A stretch of DNA of 64,000 bases from Salinarimonas ramus (GCF_014645695.1 NZ_BMMF01000016.1:1-64000); one strand, 5' to 3'. Numbered from the stretch's first letter, positions 23,170-32,411 are shown. Translations and numbers: made by a program. The notes: generated by a model from the letters alone, not told the origin.

Positions 23170-26100
23170 TCATCCTTCCAGCAGCGTCTCCAGCGCGTCG
23201 ATCAGCTTCTCCGCCAGCGCCAGCCGCGCGGCCGCGTCGTCTGTCTCGCGTGCATAGATCAGGCGGTTGCCGTCGAGGCTCGCGGGCTCCGCGAGGCGCT
23301 TCTTCGCGAGGCGGCGCGCGACGTCCTCGTGGAGGGTGACGGCGAGGGCCGCCGGGCCCGCCTCGAGGCGCAGGACGCCCAGCGCGCCCGCCCGCAGGCG
23401 CAATCGCGCGAGCGTGACGACGGGGCCGAGCGCGTCGGCGGCGATGCCGAAGCGGTCCTCGATCTCGTCGCACAGCGCGTCGAGCGCCTCCTCGCTCTCG
23501 AGCCGCGCCAGGCGGGCGTAGAGCTCGAGGCGCATGTCCGGGCTCGCGATCTCCGCCTCGGGGATCGCGCCGGCGACGCCGAGCGCGAGCCGTGTGACCG
23601 CTTGTACCCGCCGGCGCTCTGGCTCGTCCTCGTGCTGCGCGGCGAGCGCGCGCGCCACGAGATCGCGGTGGAGGCCGATGCCGATCTCGGCGACGTGCCC
23701 CGCCTGCGTTTCGCCGAGCAGCGCGCCTGCGCCGCGCAGGTCGAGATCGCGAAGCGACAGGGCGAAGCCGGAGCCGAGCCGATCGTGCGCCACGAGGGCG
23801 TCGAGCCGCTCGCTCGTCGCGTCCGCCAGCTCCGCCCCGGGCTCGGTGAGGAGCCAGCAATGCGCCTGGCGGGCACCGCGCCCCACCCGCCCGCGCAGCT
23901 GGTGCAGCTGGGCGAGGCCGAAGCGGTCCGGGTGGACGATGAGCATCGTGTTCGCCCGCGGCACGTCGAGCCCGCTCTCGACGATGTCGGTGGCCAGCAG
24001 CACGTCGGGGGGATCCTCGCCGCTGGCGAAGCCCACCATGGCCTCGTCGATGGCGGCGGGCTTCATGCGTCCGTGCGCGACGGCGACGCGCAGGTCCGGC
24101 ACGAGGGCGCGCAGGCGCTCCTCGATCGCCGCGATGTCGGCGATGCGCGGCACGACGACGAAGCTCTGCCCGCCCCGCTCCCGTTCGCGGGCGAGCGCCT
24201 CGCGCACGAGCCCGTCGTCCCATTCGGCGCGCGCGGTGCGCACGGGCTTTCGCATCACGGGCGGCGTCGCGATGGTGGAGAGGTCGCGCAGGCCCGCGAG
24301 GCTCCCCGCCAGCGTCGCCGGGATCGGCGTCGCGGTCAGCGTCAGGACGTGCACGCCGGCTTCGAGCCGGCGCAGCGCCTCCTTGTCCTCGGCGCCGAAG
24401 CGCTGCTCCTCGTCCACGATCACGAGGCCGAGATCGGCGAAGCGCACGTCCTCGCCGGCGAGCGCGTGGGTGCCCACGACGATGCGGATCGAGCCGTCCG
24501 CCAGCCCCTCGCGCACGCGCGCGGCCTCCGCGGCGGAGACGAGGCGCGAGAGCTGCGCCGTCTCGATGCCGAAGCCGGAGAAGCGGGCGTGCATCGTCTG
24601 CGCGTGCTGGCGCGCGAGGACCGTCGTCGGCGCGACGAGGGCGACCTGCTTGCCCGCGAAGGCGGCGATGGCGGCGGCGCGCAGGGCGACCTCCGTCTTG
24701 CCGTAGCCGACGTCGCCGCAGACGAGGCGGTCCATGGGCGTCTCGCGGGCGAGATCGGCGGTGACGGCGGCGATGGCGGAGGCCTGGTCGGCGGTCGGCG
24801 GATGGGGGAAGCGCGCCGCGAAACGGGCGAGGTCGCGCTCGGCGGCTTGAAGAGCGGGCGCCTTCGCCGCCGCCCGCTCGGCGGCGAGGCGCGCGAGGTC
24901 GCGCGCGGTCTCGGCGATGGCGGCCTCGATGCCGGCGCGACGCTTCGCCCAGGTGTCGGTGTCGAGCCGGTCGAGCGTCACCCGGTCGTCGGCACCGCCG
25001 TGACGCCAGACCCGGTCGAGCTCCTCCACCGGCACGAGGAGCGTCGCGCCGTCGGCATAGGCGAGGCGCACGGCCTCGCCCGCCTCCTCAGCATCCGCCT
25101 CGTGAGTCGCGACGCGCTCGAGCCCCTCGAGCCGCCCGATGCCGTGCTCGGCATGGACCACGACGTCGCCCACGGACGGCAGGCTCGGGTCGTCCATCGG
25201 GCTCGCGGGGCCCGTGTCGGCGCGGCCGACCTCGCCGAGGAGATCGGCGGCGGCGACGAGCACCGCGTCGCTCGCGCGGTCCACGAAGCCGGCCTCCAGC
25301 GGCACCGCGAGCGCGAGGAGCGCGCCCGCCTCGGCCTTCGCCACCTCGTCGAAGGAGCCGATCCGATCCGGCCTCTCGCCGAGCGCGGCGTGCGCCCGGC
25401 GCAGGAAGAGCGGGGAGGTCGACGCGTCCGCGCACAGGACGACGCGTCGGCCGGCCTCGCGATGAGACCGCACGAAGCGCGCGAAGGCGCGCCGGGGGCG
25501 CTCCTGGAGGACGAAGCGCGGCACGCCGCTCGCCTCGTTCTCGTCCGCGTGCGGCACGGTCGCGACGAGGCGGCGCGCGAGAGCGGCCTCCCATTCCTCG
25601 TTCCCGAGATGGAGCGTGTCCGGCGGGAGCGGCGGGCGGCGCGTCTCCTCGGCGCTCGCGAGCGCGACGGCGGCGGCGTGCGCGTCCGCGACGTCGCGCA
25701 GGACGTCGTTCGCAATCTCCGCCGCGTCGGGGTCGAGGACGAGGCGGGCGCGCGGCGCGTAGTCGAAGAGCGTCTCGAGGCCCTCGTAGCGCTCCGCGAG
25801 GCGATGCTCCGCGCCCTGCGGCAGCGGCGTCGCCTCCGCGTCGGGCATGCGCACGATCTCGGAGGCGGGGTCGAGGTCGAGGGCGTCGCGATCGGCAGTC
25901 GTCGCGGAGGTCGCCGGATCGACGTCGTGGATCGCAGCGACGCGCCCGTCCGTGTGCTCTATGCGCACGGGGCGATCGGCGGAGGCGGGGAAGACGTCGA
26001 GGACGTGCGGGCGCATGGCCGCCTCGCCGGGCTCGTCGGCGCGCTCGTCGTGCCGGTAGCCGAGGCGCACGAGCGCGGCCTCGACGGCGGGCGGATCGAA

Positions 26101-26550
26101 GGCCTCGCCCACGCGGAACGCGAGCCGGCCCTGCGCCCAGACCGTGCGCGGCGGCACGCGGCGCAGGAGGGCGGCGGGCGTCGTCAGGACGAGCGCCGGC
26201 GCGTCCGCGCCGCCCTCGGCGAGCCCGCCCTCCGCCAGGCGGCGCAGGACGCTCATCCGCGCGCCCATGCACGCCTGCGAAGGCGGCATCCTGTCGTAGG
26301 GGAAGCAATCCCACGCCGGCAGGCGCGCCATCGGCAGGTCCGGCGCGAGCGCGGCGACGCACGCCGCGAGCGCATCCGCGCGCCGGCCGCTCTCGGCGAC
26401 ATGGACGAGCGGCCCGTCCGTCCCGCCCTCCCGCGCCATGTTCTCCCGCGCCATGCGGGCGAGCGCGAGAGCGAGCCGCCCGACGGGCGCGGCGGCGGGG
26501 AGATCCGGAGCGTTGAGGCTCTCCGGAGCGGCGTTCGTTCGGTTCGGCAT
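23170..26550 (-). CDS. Transcription-repair coupling factor (Mfd) type translocase
   Basis: A 1126-residue SF2 DNA translocase. An N-terminal UvrB-like part (about 10-380) begins around 'LPAWDCFPYDRMPPSQ'. The RNA polymerase-interacting CarD-like domain is near 470-560, with 'VGDVVVHAEHGIGRLEGLE'. The motor has Walker A 'VCGDVGYGKTEVALR', motif II 'DEEQRFGAEDKEALRRL', and 'LTLTATPIPATLAGSLAGLRD'. The end carries the TRCF domain. Mfd removes stalled polymerase and recruits UvrA. Some Rhizobiales carry a second, divergent copy annotated as a DEAD/DEAH helicase; whether this is the main Mfd or that paralogue cannot be told here. Confidence 0.88.
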   Translation of the reverse strand: MPNRTNAAPESLNAPDLPAAAPVGRLALALARMARENMAREGGTDGPLVHVAESGRRADALAACVAALAPDLPMARLPAWDCFPYDRMPPSQACMGARMSVLRRLAEGGLAEGGADAPALVLTTPAALLRRVPPRTVWAQGRLAFRVGEAFDPPAVEAALVRLGYRHDERADEPGEAAMRPHVLDVFPASADRPVRIEHTDGRVAAIHDVDPATSATTADRDALDLDPASEIVRMPDAEATPLPQGAEHRLAERYEGLETLFDYAPRARLVLDPDAAEIANDVLRDVADAHAAAVALASAEETRRPPLPPDTLHLGNEEWEAALARRLVATVPHADENEASGVPRFVLQERPRRAFARFVRSHREAGRRVVLCADASTSPLFLRRAHAALGERPDRIGSFDEVAKAEAGALLALAVPLEAGFVDRASDAVLVAAADLLGEVGRADTGPASPMDDPSLPSVGDVVVHAEHGIGRLEGLERVATHEADAEEAGEAVRLAYADGATLLVPVEELDRVWRHGGADDRVTLDRLDTDTWAKRRAGIEAAIAETARDLARLAAERAAAKAPALQAAERDLARFAARFPHPPTADQASAIAAVTADLARETPMDRLVCGDVGYGKTEVALRAAAIAAFAGKQVALVAPTTVLARQHAQTMHARFSGFGIETAQLSRLVSAAEAARVREGLADGSIRIVVGTHALAGEDVRFADLGLVIVDEEQRFGAEDKEALRRLEAGVHVLTLTATPIPATLAGSLAGLRDLSTIATPPVMRKPVRTARAEWDDGLVREALARERERGGQSFVVVPRIADIAAIEERLRALVPDLRVAVAHGRMKPAAIDEAMVGFASGEDPPDVLLATDIVESGLDVPRANTMLIVHPDRFGLAQLHQLRGRVGRGARQAHCWLLTEPGAELADATSERLDALVAHDRLGSGFALSLRDLDLRGAGALLGETQAGHVAEIGIGLHRDLVARALAAQHEDEPERRRVQAVTRLALGVAGAIPEAEIASPDMRLELYARLARLESEEALDALCDEIEDRFGIAADALGPVVTLARLRLRAGALGVLRLEAGPAALAVTLHEDVARRLAKKRLAEPASLDGNRLIYARETDDAAARLALAEKLIDALETLLEG

Positions 26551-26695
26551 GGATCGTGCGTGCTCGGGCGGCGGGCTGCGAGGAACGCCGAGCGCGTGCC
26601 GAGGTTTCCGCAGCCGTCGCCGCAGCCTTCGTCGGAGGGCGCTCGCCCGGTCGTGCCCGCACGCCCGGCGCGCTTCCTTCGCCGGAAAAGACGGC

Positions 26696-26701
26696 TATAT
26701 A
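26696..26701 (+). promoter_or_regulatory. Candidate -10 element of the ArsR-type gene
   Basis: CTATATA stands out in the GC-rich gap, 46 bases before the repressor start. No good -35 match is seen. Confidence 0.35.
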
Positions 26702-26746
26702 CGTGGGACCGATGTTCGAATGCCGCGCGAGCCGAAGGGCGCCTCG

Positions 26747-27097
26747 ATGACTGCCGCCGCACCGATCCTGGATCATGCCGACCCTACGGCCATCGACGTC
26801 GACGAGCTCCTCGCCAACGCCCGTCAGGCGAGCGAATTCCTCAAGGCGCTCTCGCACGAGACGCGGCTCATCATCTTGTGCGTCCTCATCGAGGGCGAGA
26901 AGTCGGTGACGGAGCTCGAGGCCATGCTGAACATGCGCCAGCCCGCCGTCTCCCAGCAGCTCGCGCGCCTGCGCGCCGACGACCTCGTGGCCAGCCGCCG
27001 GGACGGCAAGAACATCTACTATTCCCTCGCCCGCCCCGAGGTGATCGAGATCATCGGCGCCCTTCAGCGCACCTTCTGCCCGCCCGCGCGACCCTGA
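26747..27097 (+). CDS. ArsR/SmtB repressor of the SqrR/BigR (persulfide-sensing) type
   Basis: A 116-residue winged-helix repressor. 'FLKALSHETRLIILC' begins the fold, 'LNMRQPAVSQQLARLRADDLV' is the recognition helix and 'SRRDGKNIYYSLA' the wing. Two cysteines, C45 and C111, are 66 residues apart, the same spacing as the C41/C107 pair of SqrR that forms a tetrasulfide on persulfide stress. It lacks the metal-site cysteines of ArsR. It is probably a sulfide or peroxide sensor, but no sulfur-metabolism genes sit nearby. Start ATG 26747 fits family length; another ATG at 26720 is possible. Divergent from the mfd-type gene. Confidence 0.82.
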   Translation: MTAAAPILDHADPTAIDVDELLANARQASEFLKALSHETRLIILCVLIEGEKSVTELEAMLNMRQPAVSQQLARLRADDLVASRRDGKNIYYSLARPEVIEIIGALQRTFCPPARP

Positions 27098-27101
27098 TCT
27101 C

Positions 27102-27920
27102 TCAAAGCTTCGTGCGCAGCTGCCACAGCTCGGGGAAGAACGGCTTCTCGAGCACGCTCTTCAGGTACGACACGCCGGCGGAGCCGCCGGTGCCGCGGCG
27201 GAAGCCGATGATGCGCTCCACCGTCGTCACGTGCCGGAAGCGCCATTGGCGCATGAGATCCTCGAGATCGACCAGCTCCTCGGCGAGTTCGTAGAGGTCG
27301 AAGAACGCCTCCGAGCGGCGATAGACCTCCTCCCAGACGCTCTCGAGCTCCGGGTCGTATTCGTGGCGCTTGGTTACGTCGCGGGTCAGCCGGTCGGCGG
27401 GAACGGGCAGGCCGCGGCGGGCGAGGAGGCGGATCGCCTCGTCGTAGATCGAGGGCGCCTCGAAGGCGGCGCGCAGCGGGTCGTGGCGGGCTGGATCGTG
27501 GGCGTGCGGCTCGAGCATGCCCTCCGCCTTGGCGCCGAGCTTGAACTCGATCATCCGATACTGGAAGGACTGGAAGCCCGAGGACGCGCCGAGCCGCTCG
27601 CGGAAGGCGAGGTAGTCCGCGGGCGTCATCGTGGAGAGCACGTCCCAGGCGCTCACCAGCTGCTCCTGGATGCGCCCGCAGCGCGCGAGCGCCTTGAAGG
27701 CTTGGCGCAGGCGATCGCCGCGCACCGCCGAGATCGCCGCGTCGAGCTCGTGGATGAAGAGCTTCATCCACAATTCCTGCACCTGGTGGATGGCGATGAA
27801 GAGCGGCTCGTCGTGCTCCGCGGACAAAGGGTGCTGGGCGGCCAGCAGCGTATCGAGCCCCAGATAGTCGCCGTAGGACATGTCGTTGGAGAAGTCGGTC
27901 TTGACGCCGTCGTCCGCCAT
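27102..27920 (-). CDS. kynA: Tryptophan 2,3-dioxygenase
   Basis: A 272-residue heme dioxygenase. '[20 protein letters not shown]' opens the fold, '[14 protein letters not shown]' supplies the substrate-site histidine, '[17 protein letters not shown]' follows, and '[18 protein letters not shown]' with '[12 protein letters not shown]' carries the heme ligand His and the substrate-binding loop. It converts L-tryptophan to N-formylkynurenine. Start ATG 27920 has GGAG 6 bases upstream; the frame to 27977 is not needed. Divergent from a putative kynureninase across 89 bases. Confidence 0.95.
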   Translation of the reverse strand: MADDGVKTDFSNDMSYGDYLGLDTLLAAQHPLSAEHDEPLFIAIHQVQELWMKLFIHELDAAISAVRGDRLRQAFKALARCGRIQEQLVSAWDVLSTMTPADYLAFRERLGASSGFQSFQYRMIEFKLGAKAEGMLEPHAHDPARHDPLRAAFEAPSIYDEAIRLLARRGLPVPADRLTRDVTKRHEYDPELESVWEEVYRRSEAFFDLYELAEELVDLEDLMRQWRFRHVTTVERIIGFRRGTGGSAGVSYLKSVLEKPFFPELWQLRTKL

Positions 27921-27944
27921 GGGAGGCTCCTGTCGCGGGATTGG

Positions 27945-27984
27945 TTCAAGCTTGAAATATCGCGCGCCGCGGCACAAGCTCGAA
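27945..27984. promoter_or_regulatory. Candidate operator shared by kynA and the divergent gene
   Basis: A perfect 12-base palindrome TTCAAGCTTGAA at 27945-27956. A second half-like copy AAGCTCGAA lies at 27976-27984, 28 bases further on, about three helical turns. Sitting in the 89-base divergent gap, they look like a regulator site. The regulator is not encoded next to it; KynR-type Lrp proteins control kyn genes in some bacteria. Confidence 0.5.
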
Positions 27985-28009
27985 CCCGATGAGAGGACGT
28001 GAAGATCCC

Positions 28010-29179
28010 ATGCTCGACCTGCGCCACCATTTCTCCCGCTATCGCGACGCCGCCCCGCAGCGCCTGCACCTCGCCGCCCACAGCCACCACTACTGGCCGG
28101 ACGTGACGCGCGAGGCCCAGCTCGTCGCCTGGGACGACGCCGCGCGGCTCGCCGACCGCAAATGGGGCCACGTGCTGGGCCCGGTCTGGCAGGCGGCGCA
28201 GGGCCACGTGGCGCGGGTGCTCGGGCTGCCGGATGCCGGCAGCGTCGTCTTCGGGCAGAACACGTTCGAGTTCTGGCTGCGGCTGTTCTCCTGCATGCCG
28301 ACGGACCGCCCGACGCGGGTGCTGGCGACGGACGGGGAGTTCCATTCCTTCAACCGTTACTCACGCCGCCTCGCCGAGGACCGGCTGATCGATCTCGTCA
28401 CCGTGCCGGTCGAGCCCTTCGCCACGTTCGAGGCGCGCTTCTCGGAGGCGGCGGCGCGCGGGGGCTGGGACATCGTGCTCTTCAGCCAGGTGCTGTTCGG
28501 CTCGGGCTACGTCATCGCGAACATGGAGCGGCTCGTCGACGCCGTGCCCGATCGCGAAACCTTCGTCGTGATCGACGGCTATCACGGCTTCCTCGCGATG
28601 CCGACGGATCTCTCCCGCCTGGCGAGCCGGGTCTTCTACATGTCCGGCGGCTACAAGTACGTCATGAGCGGGGAGGGCGTCGCCTTCATGCATTGCCCGC
28701 CGGGCTGGGGCGAGCGGCCGCGGGCGACCGGCTGGTATGCCGCCTTCGGCGCGCTGACCGCGCGGCAGGAAGGGCAGGTCGCTTATGCCGAGGACGGCTT
28801 TCGCTTCATGGGCGCGACCTTCGACCCGACGGCCTTCTATCGCTTCGACGCGGTCATGCGCTGGCTCGACGGGCTCGGCATCGGCGCGGCCGAGGTGCAT
28901 GCCCATGCGCATGCCTGCCAGCGCGACTTCGTCGCCGGCCTCGAGGCGGAAGGGGCGGGGCTGACCCGCGCCGATCTCGTGGTGGGGCTCGACGAGCCGA
29001 ACCGGGCGAACTTCCTCGCCTTCCGGAGGCCGGACGCGGCGGCGCTCCACGAGCGCCTGATGGCGGCGGACATCGTCACGGACGTGCGCGCGGACGTGCT
29101 GCGCTTCGGCTTCGGGCTCTACCACGCCCAGGTCGAGATGGGAGAGGCCGCGCGCCGCGTCGCCGCAGCCCTGCGCTGA
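28010..29179 (+). CDS. Class V aminotransferase-fold PLP enzyme, possible kynureninase
   Basis: A 389-residue PLP enzyme. The Schiff-base lysine is K216 in '[18 protein letters not shown]'. The PLP aspartate sits in '[10 protein letters not shown]' (about residue 189). The N-terminus '[21 protein letters not shown]' is unlike classical KynU, and the family loop is 'GGYKY' rather than 'CSYKYLN'. Divergence from kynA suggests a kynurenine-cleaving or other tryptophan-derived role, but the enzyme could act on another amino acid. Start ATG 28010; an earlier ATG at 27989 is possible. It ends at a hairpin shared with dnaA. Confidence 0.7.
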   Translation: MLDLRHHFSRYRDAAPQRLHLAAHSHHYWPDVTREAQLVAWDDAARLADRKWGHVLGPVWQAAQGHVARVLGLPDAGSVVFGQNTFEFWLRLFSCMPTDRPTRVLATDGEFHSFNRYSRRLAEDRLIDLVTVPVEPFATFEARFSEAAARGGWDIVLFSQVLFGSGYVIANMERLVDAVPDRETFVVIDGYHGFLAMPTDLSRLASRVFYMSGGYKYVMSGEGVAFMHCPPGWGERPRATGWYAAFGALTARQEGQVAYAEDGFRFMGATFDPTAFYRFDAVMRWLDGLGIGAAEVHAHAHACQRDFVAGLEAEGAGLTRADLVVGLDEPNRANFLAFRRPDAAALHERLMAADIVTDVRADVLRFGFGLYHAQVEMGEAARRVAAALR

Positions 29180-29209
29180 GGTACGCGGGGCGCGCGAGAG
29201 ACAGGAACG

Positions 29210-29236
29210 GCCCGCTCCTCGCTTCCCGGAGCGGGC
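29210..29236. terminator. Convergent terminator hairpin
   Basis: 9-bp stem GCCCGCTCC / GGAGCGGGC with a 9-base loop, between the PLP-enzyme stop and the dnaA stop on the other strand. No strong T run on either side. Confidence 0.6.
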
Positions 29237-29243
29237 GTGCGTC

Positions 29244-30899
29244 TCACTCCTGGAGCATGCGCTTGAGGAGCTCGACCTCCTCGCCGAGCGTCGTGTCCTC
29301 GCCGATGGCCTTCTCGATCTTGCGCACGGCGTGGAGCACCGTCGTGTGGTCGCGCCCGCCGAAGCGGCGACCGATCTCGGGCAGCGAGCGCAGCGTCAGC
29401 GTCTTCGACAGATACATGGCGATCTGGCGGGGGCGCACCACGGCGGCCGTGCGGCGCTCGGAGAGGATGTCGGAGCGCGAGACGTTGTAGCGCGAGGCGA
29501 CGAGCTTCTGGATCTCCTCGATCTTGACGCGCTTGGGCTCGCGGTTCTTGACGAGGTCGCGGATCGCGGTCTCGGCGGTCTCGAGCGTCACCGCGGTCCC
29601 GGTGAGCGTCGCGTGCGCGAGCAGCCGGTTCACGGCGCCTTCGAGATCGCGGCCGTTCGTCGTGATCTGGCGGGCGACCCAGGCGATGACGTCGGGGGCG
29701 ACGTCGAAGGTGGGATGCGTCTGGCGCACGGCGGCGATGCGCGCGCCGAGGATCGCGTGGCGCAGATCCTCGTCGAGATTGCCCACCTCGACGACCAGGC
29801 CACCGGCGAGACGCGAGCGGGCGCGCTCGTCTAAGCTCTCGAGATCCGCCGGCGGACGGTCCGCGGCGATGACGACCTGGCGCCCGGCGTCGATGAGGGC
29901 GTTGAGCGTGTGGCCGAATTCCTGCTGGATCGTGCGGCCCTGGATGAACTGCACGTCGTCGATGATCAGGAGGTCGATGCCGCGCAGCCGCTCCTTGAAG
30001 GCGAGCGCCGTCTGCGCCTTGAGGGCGGACACGAAGCCGTACATGAAGCGGTCGGCGGTGAGGTAGATGACGCGCTTGCCCTGCGCCCGCGCCCCGTGGC
30101 CGATGGCGTGGAGGAGATGCGTCTTGCCGAGCCCCACGCCCGCATGGAGGTAGAGCGGGTTGTAGAGCGCCGGCCCGTCGTGGCGCGCCACCCGGTCGCC
30201 CGCCGCGTGCGCGAGGGCGTTGGAGCGCCCGACGACGAAGCTCTCGAAGGTCAGGCGCGGATCGAGGGGCGCGCCGGCGATGTCGCTCTCGGCGCCGGCG
30301 GTCGCGGGCGTCGCCGTGGCGACGGGGGTCGGCGTGCTCGGCGCCTCGCGGCGCGGCGCGGCGTCGGCGCGCGCGGCCGGCATCGGCTCGGTGCGCCGCA
30401 CGGCGTCGCGCGTCGTCGTCCCGCGCACGAAGAGGGCGATGCGCTCGACGCCGCGCTCCTCGGCCCGATAGATGTCGAGGACGCGATCGAGATAATGCGC
30501 CTCGATCCAGCTCTTGAGGAAGCGGGTGGGAACGGTCAGGCGGGCGCAGCCGTCGCCGAGCGTGTCGAGCTCGAGGCGCGCGAACCAGGAGGTGAAGACG
30601 TCCTCGCCGAGCTCGGCGCGCAGCCGCCGCCGGACGCGCGCCCAGGTCTCCTTCGCGACGTTCTCGTCCGAGAGGTTCGCGGGGGACGTGTCCTCGCCGG
30701 CGGCGTCCTCCATCACGACGTCCTTCCCGGCGATATCGCCTCCCGCTGCGCGCGCAGCCCCGGCCGATCCCCGATCGGCGATGCCCCTCGACGACGTGCC
30801 CGGTAGGCCGCCCGCACCGGAGCCGGACCGGACGGCCGCGCCGCCGCAGTCCAAGGCCGCTGCGAGTGCCTTCGCGCGCTCTTCGCCCCCGTGAAACAT
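29244..30899 (-). CDS. dnaA: Chromosomal replication initiator protein DnaA
   Basis: A 551-residue DnaA. Domain I is '[20 protein letters not shown]' (about 85-105), a low-complexity linker follows, then the AAA+ domain with Walker A '[13 protein letters not shown]' and Walker B '[12 protein letters not shown]', and domain IV ending in the signature '[17 protein letters not shown]'. AAGGAGG stands 6 bases before ATG 30899, so the 551-residue form is preferred. This adds about 62 unusual residues ahead of a second ATG at 30713 (489 residues, weaker GGAAGGA site). The leader contains a strong hairpin. rpsT lies upstream on the same strand, the usual order in Rhizobiales. Confidence 0.93.
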   Translation of the reverse strand: MFHGGEERAKALAAALDCGGAAVRSGSGAGGLPGTSSRGIADRGSAGAARAAGGDIAGKDVVMEDAAGEDTSPANLSDENVAKETWARVRRRLRAELGEDVFTSWFARLELDTLGDGCARLTVPTRFLKSWIEAHYLDRVLDIYRAEERGVERIALFVRGTTTRDAVRRTEPMPAARADAAPRREAPSTPTPVATATPATAGAESDIAGAPLDPRLTFESFVVGRSNALAHAAGDRVARHDGPALYNPLYLHAGVGLGKTHLLHAIGHGARAQGKRVIYLTADRFMYGFVSALKAQTALAFKERLRGIDLLIIDDVQFIQGRTIQQEFGHTLNALIDAGRQVVIAADRPPADLESLDERARSRLAGGLVVEVGNLDEDLRHAILGARIAAVRQTHPTFDVAPDVIAWVARQITTNGRDLEGAVNRLLAHATLTGTAVTLETAETAIRDLVKNREPKRVKIEEIQKLVASRYNVSRSDILSERRTAAVVRPRQIAMYLSKTLTLRSLPEIGRRFGGRDHTTVLHAVRKIEKAIGEDTTLGEEVELLKRMLQE

Positions 30900-30982
30900 C
30901 GTCGCCCTCCTTCTCGCACCTTCGACGCATCGCCCGCCGCCGCTGGTCGATGTCGCCCGCCCCGTAAAGTAAAGCTCGTCTC

Positions 30983-31004
30983 GCCGAACGGAAAACCGTT
31001 CGGC
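30983..31004 (-). promoter_or_regulatory. Strong hairpin in the dnaA leader
   Basis: Perfect 9-bp stem GCCGAACGG / CCGTTCGGC with a four-base loop (AAAA on plus, TTTT on minus), about 85 bases ahead of the dnaA start. On the minus strand no T run follows, so it is more likely a regulatory or protective leader structure than a terminator for rpsT. Confidence 0.6.
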
Positions 31005-31703
31005 TGCCTCGACCGCCGCCGAGGCATTCAGAAGTCTTCGCGATGTGCGATCTTGTCCGGGTCGGGCTACAGAGCGGACGTGCGGGTCCCGTCGAGCGTC
31101 GTCATCGGTCGCAGTTTTTCTTTGTTGCCGACGACGAACACCGCGAGACCCCCCGCTCCTGAGGCTGAACCCTGGATTTCTGAAGAGTTACTTCGAAGAG
31201 CCCCCCGAAGTCCTGAGACCTTACACAGGCCCTCCGGGGGGTGCAACAGAAAGGAATCTCGCGAGGGGGCTTGACGGGCCCCGCGGGCGCCGGACGTGGC
31301 CTTCGCGCAGGGGTAAGTCGCTGTAGCTCTTAACGTTTTACTTACCTTCGGAACCCGTCTCGCCCGGTTCCGGAGCGCCCCTGGCGCATTGTGAAACGTC
31401 GCCGCCACCGCCTTCTGATCGCCACGATTCCGTGGCCTTTTCTGCTTTGCCCCCTAAGATATTGAGCTTTAAAGAGTTTATCTGCGCGGTCCGGAGGAGC
31501 CGCGGCAAGTCTAGAGGCAAGTGTTCCACCCGAAATCGGACCCCGAGAGTCAAGCAGAACGTTAGACGAACTGCAAGTGGACGTACATTTCGCGAGGCGC
31601 CGTGTCGAGCCGTCCGCAGCGACTCATGAAGTCGCGCTAAGTGCTCGCAAGACCGTCGGCCACGCCCCTGCGGGCGCGCCGTGAGCCCGCCCCAGGAACG
31701 CCG

Positions 31704-31775
31704 AAGCCCGGCACGAGGCCGGGCTTGCGAGACGTCCAGGTCGGAAGGCGAGGTCGTCCGCCGGCTTTCGCCGGC
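31704..31775 (-). terminator. rpsT terminator hairpins
   Basis: Two hairpins follow the rpsT stop on the minus strand. The first, 31775-31760, is GCCGGC-GAAA-GCCGGC with a GNRA loop. The second, 31726-31704, is AAGCCCGG / CCGGGCTT with a 7-base loop. Together they probably end or attenuate the rpsT transcript before dnaA. Confidence 0.7.
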
Positions 31776-31783
31776 GCGCGGCG

Positions 31784-32062
31784 TCAGGCGCTCGCGCGGG
31801 CCTCGAGCGCCTTCACGCGCTTGGCGAGGCGGGAGACCTTGCGGGCCGCCGTGTTCTTGTGCGTGACGCCCTTCTGAGCGCTGCGCATGATGATCGGCTC
31901 CGCCACGGCGAAGGCGCTGCGCGCGGTCGTCGCGTCGCCGCTGCCGAGGGCCTCCTCGACCTTGCGGATGAAGGTACGCATGCGCGAGCGACGCATGCGG
32001 TTGATCGCCGTGCGACGGGCGATCTTGCGCGTCATCTTCTTGGCCGAGGGCGTATTGGCCAT
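31784..32062 (-). CDS. rpsT: 30S ribosomal protein S20
   Basis: A 92-residue basic helical protein: '[21 protein letters not shown]' at the start, '[16 protein letters not shown]' and '[23 protein letters not shown]' at the end, all standard for S20. It binds 16S rRNA early in 30S assembly. A strong sigma-70 promoter lies upstream at 32191-32219. Confidence 0.97.
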   Translation of the reverse strand: MANTPSAKKMTRKIARRTAINRMRRSRMRTFIRKVEEALGSGDATTARSAFAVAEPIIMRSAQKGVTHKNTAARKVSRLAKRVKALEARASA

Positions 32063-32190
32063 GGCTGGTAGAACCCCGTTCAGATGCGCCGACCGGCGAG
32101 GCCTGGTGGCCCACGCAGCGGGGATCGGCTGATGTCTCAGGAACCCATGGGCGACCCACCGCGATACCGGCGCGCGCCCGTGAAGCCGGG

Positions 32191-32219
32191 TGTATAGTCG
32201 CGCGCGGGCCCGCCGTCAA
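32191..32219 (-). promoter_or_regulatory. Sigma-70 type promoter of rpsT
   Basis: On the minus strand TTGACG (32219-32214), a 17-base spacer and TATACA (32196-32191). The spacing is ideal and both hexamers are close to consensus, fitting a highly expressed ribosomal gene. Leader of about 120 bases. Confidence 0.8.
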
Positions 32220-32282
32220 CGCCTCATCGACGCTGCCGTCGGCCGAGCCTCCCATGCGCCGTCGGGCACGGCACGCGCTGGC

Positions 32283-32302
32283 GATTCGAGTCCATATATA
32301 TA
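32283..32302 (+). promoter_or_regulatory. Tandem GANTC sites and TATA-like -10 ahead of rsfS
   Basis: GATTC (32283-32287) and GAGTC (32288-32292) abut, followed at once by CATATATATAG. Two CcrM methylation sites against a -10-like sequence with no good -35 resemble GcrA-dependent promoters. The remainder of the 32063-32411 gap shows nothing else. Confidence 0.5.
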
Positions 32303-32411
32303 GGGGCGAGCCTGCTCGCGCGAGACGCACGAGATCGACGTTGAAATTCGCGCGCGGCGAGCGCATCTTGGAGGCGGCGGTAAATCGTGCCGTCGCAAGC
32401 GCAGAGAGGAC

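Larger units (their letters stand above)
30900..31783. other. dnaA-rpsT intergenic region (884 bases)
   Basis: Holds no gene I can support. It has two AT-rich islands (about 31315-31350 and 31450-31495, the second around 'ATATTGAGCTTTAAAGAG') and an inverted repeat GGTAAG...CTTACC around 31314-31348. A CCCCCCG...CGGGGGG pairing lies around 31200-31240. It also holds the hairpin described below, and at its right end the rpsT terminator hairpins. I see no good DnaA boxes (TTATCCACA), so an origin cannot be claimed; it may be mainly the long dnaA leader. Confidence 0.6.

Noticed and set aside
23329-27294. A 1321-codon open frame opposite the mfd-type gene
   Set aside because: It is a GC-rich shadow of the minus-strand gene, with low-complexity Arg/Gly/Ala/Asp content and no recognisable domain.
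30900-31783. Chromosomal origin beside dnaA
   Set aside because: AT-rich islands are present, but I found no convincing TTATCCACA boxes. In many Alphaproteobacteria the origin lies near hemE rather than dnaA.
32280-32302. tRNA 3' half because of GATTCGAGTCC
   Set aside because: No acceptor, D or anticodon arms can be folded around it, and the sequence runs into a TATA-like promoter element.
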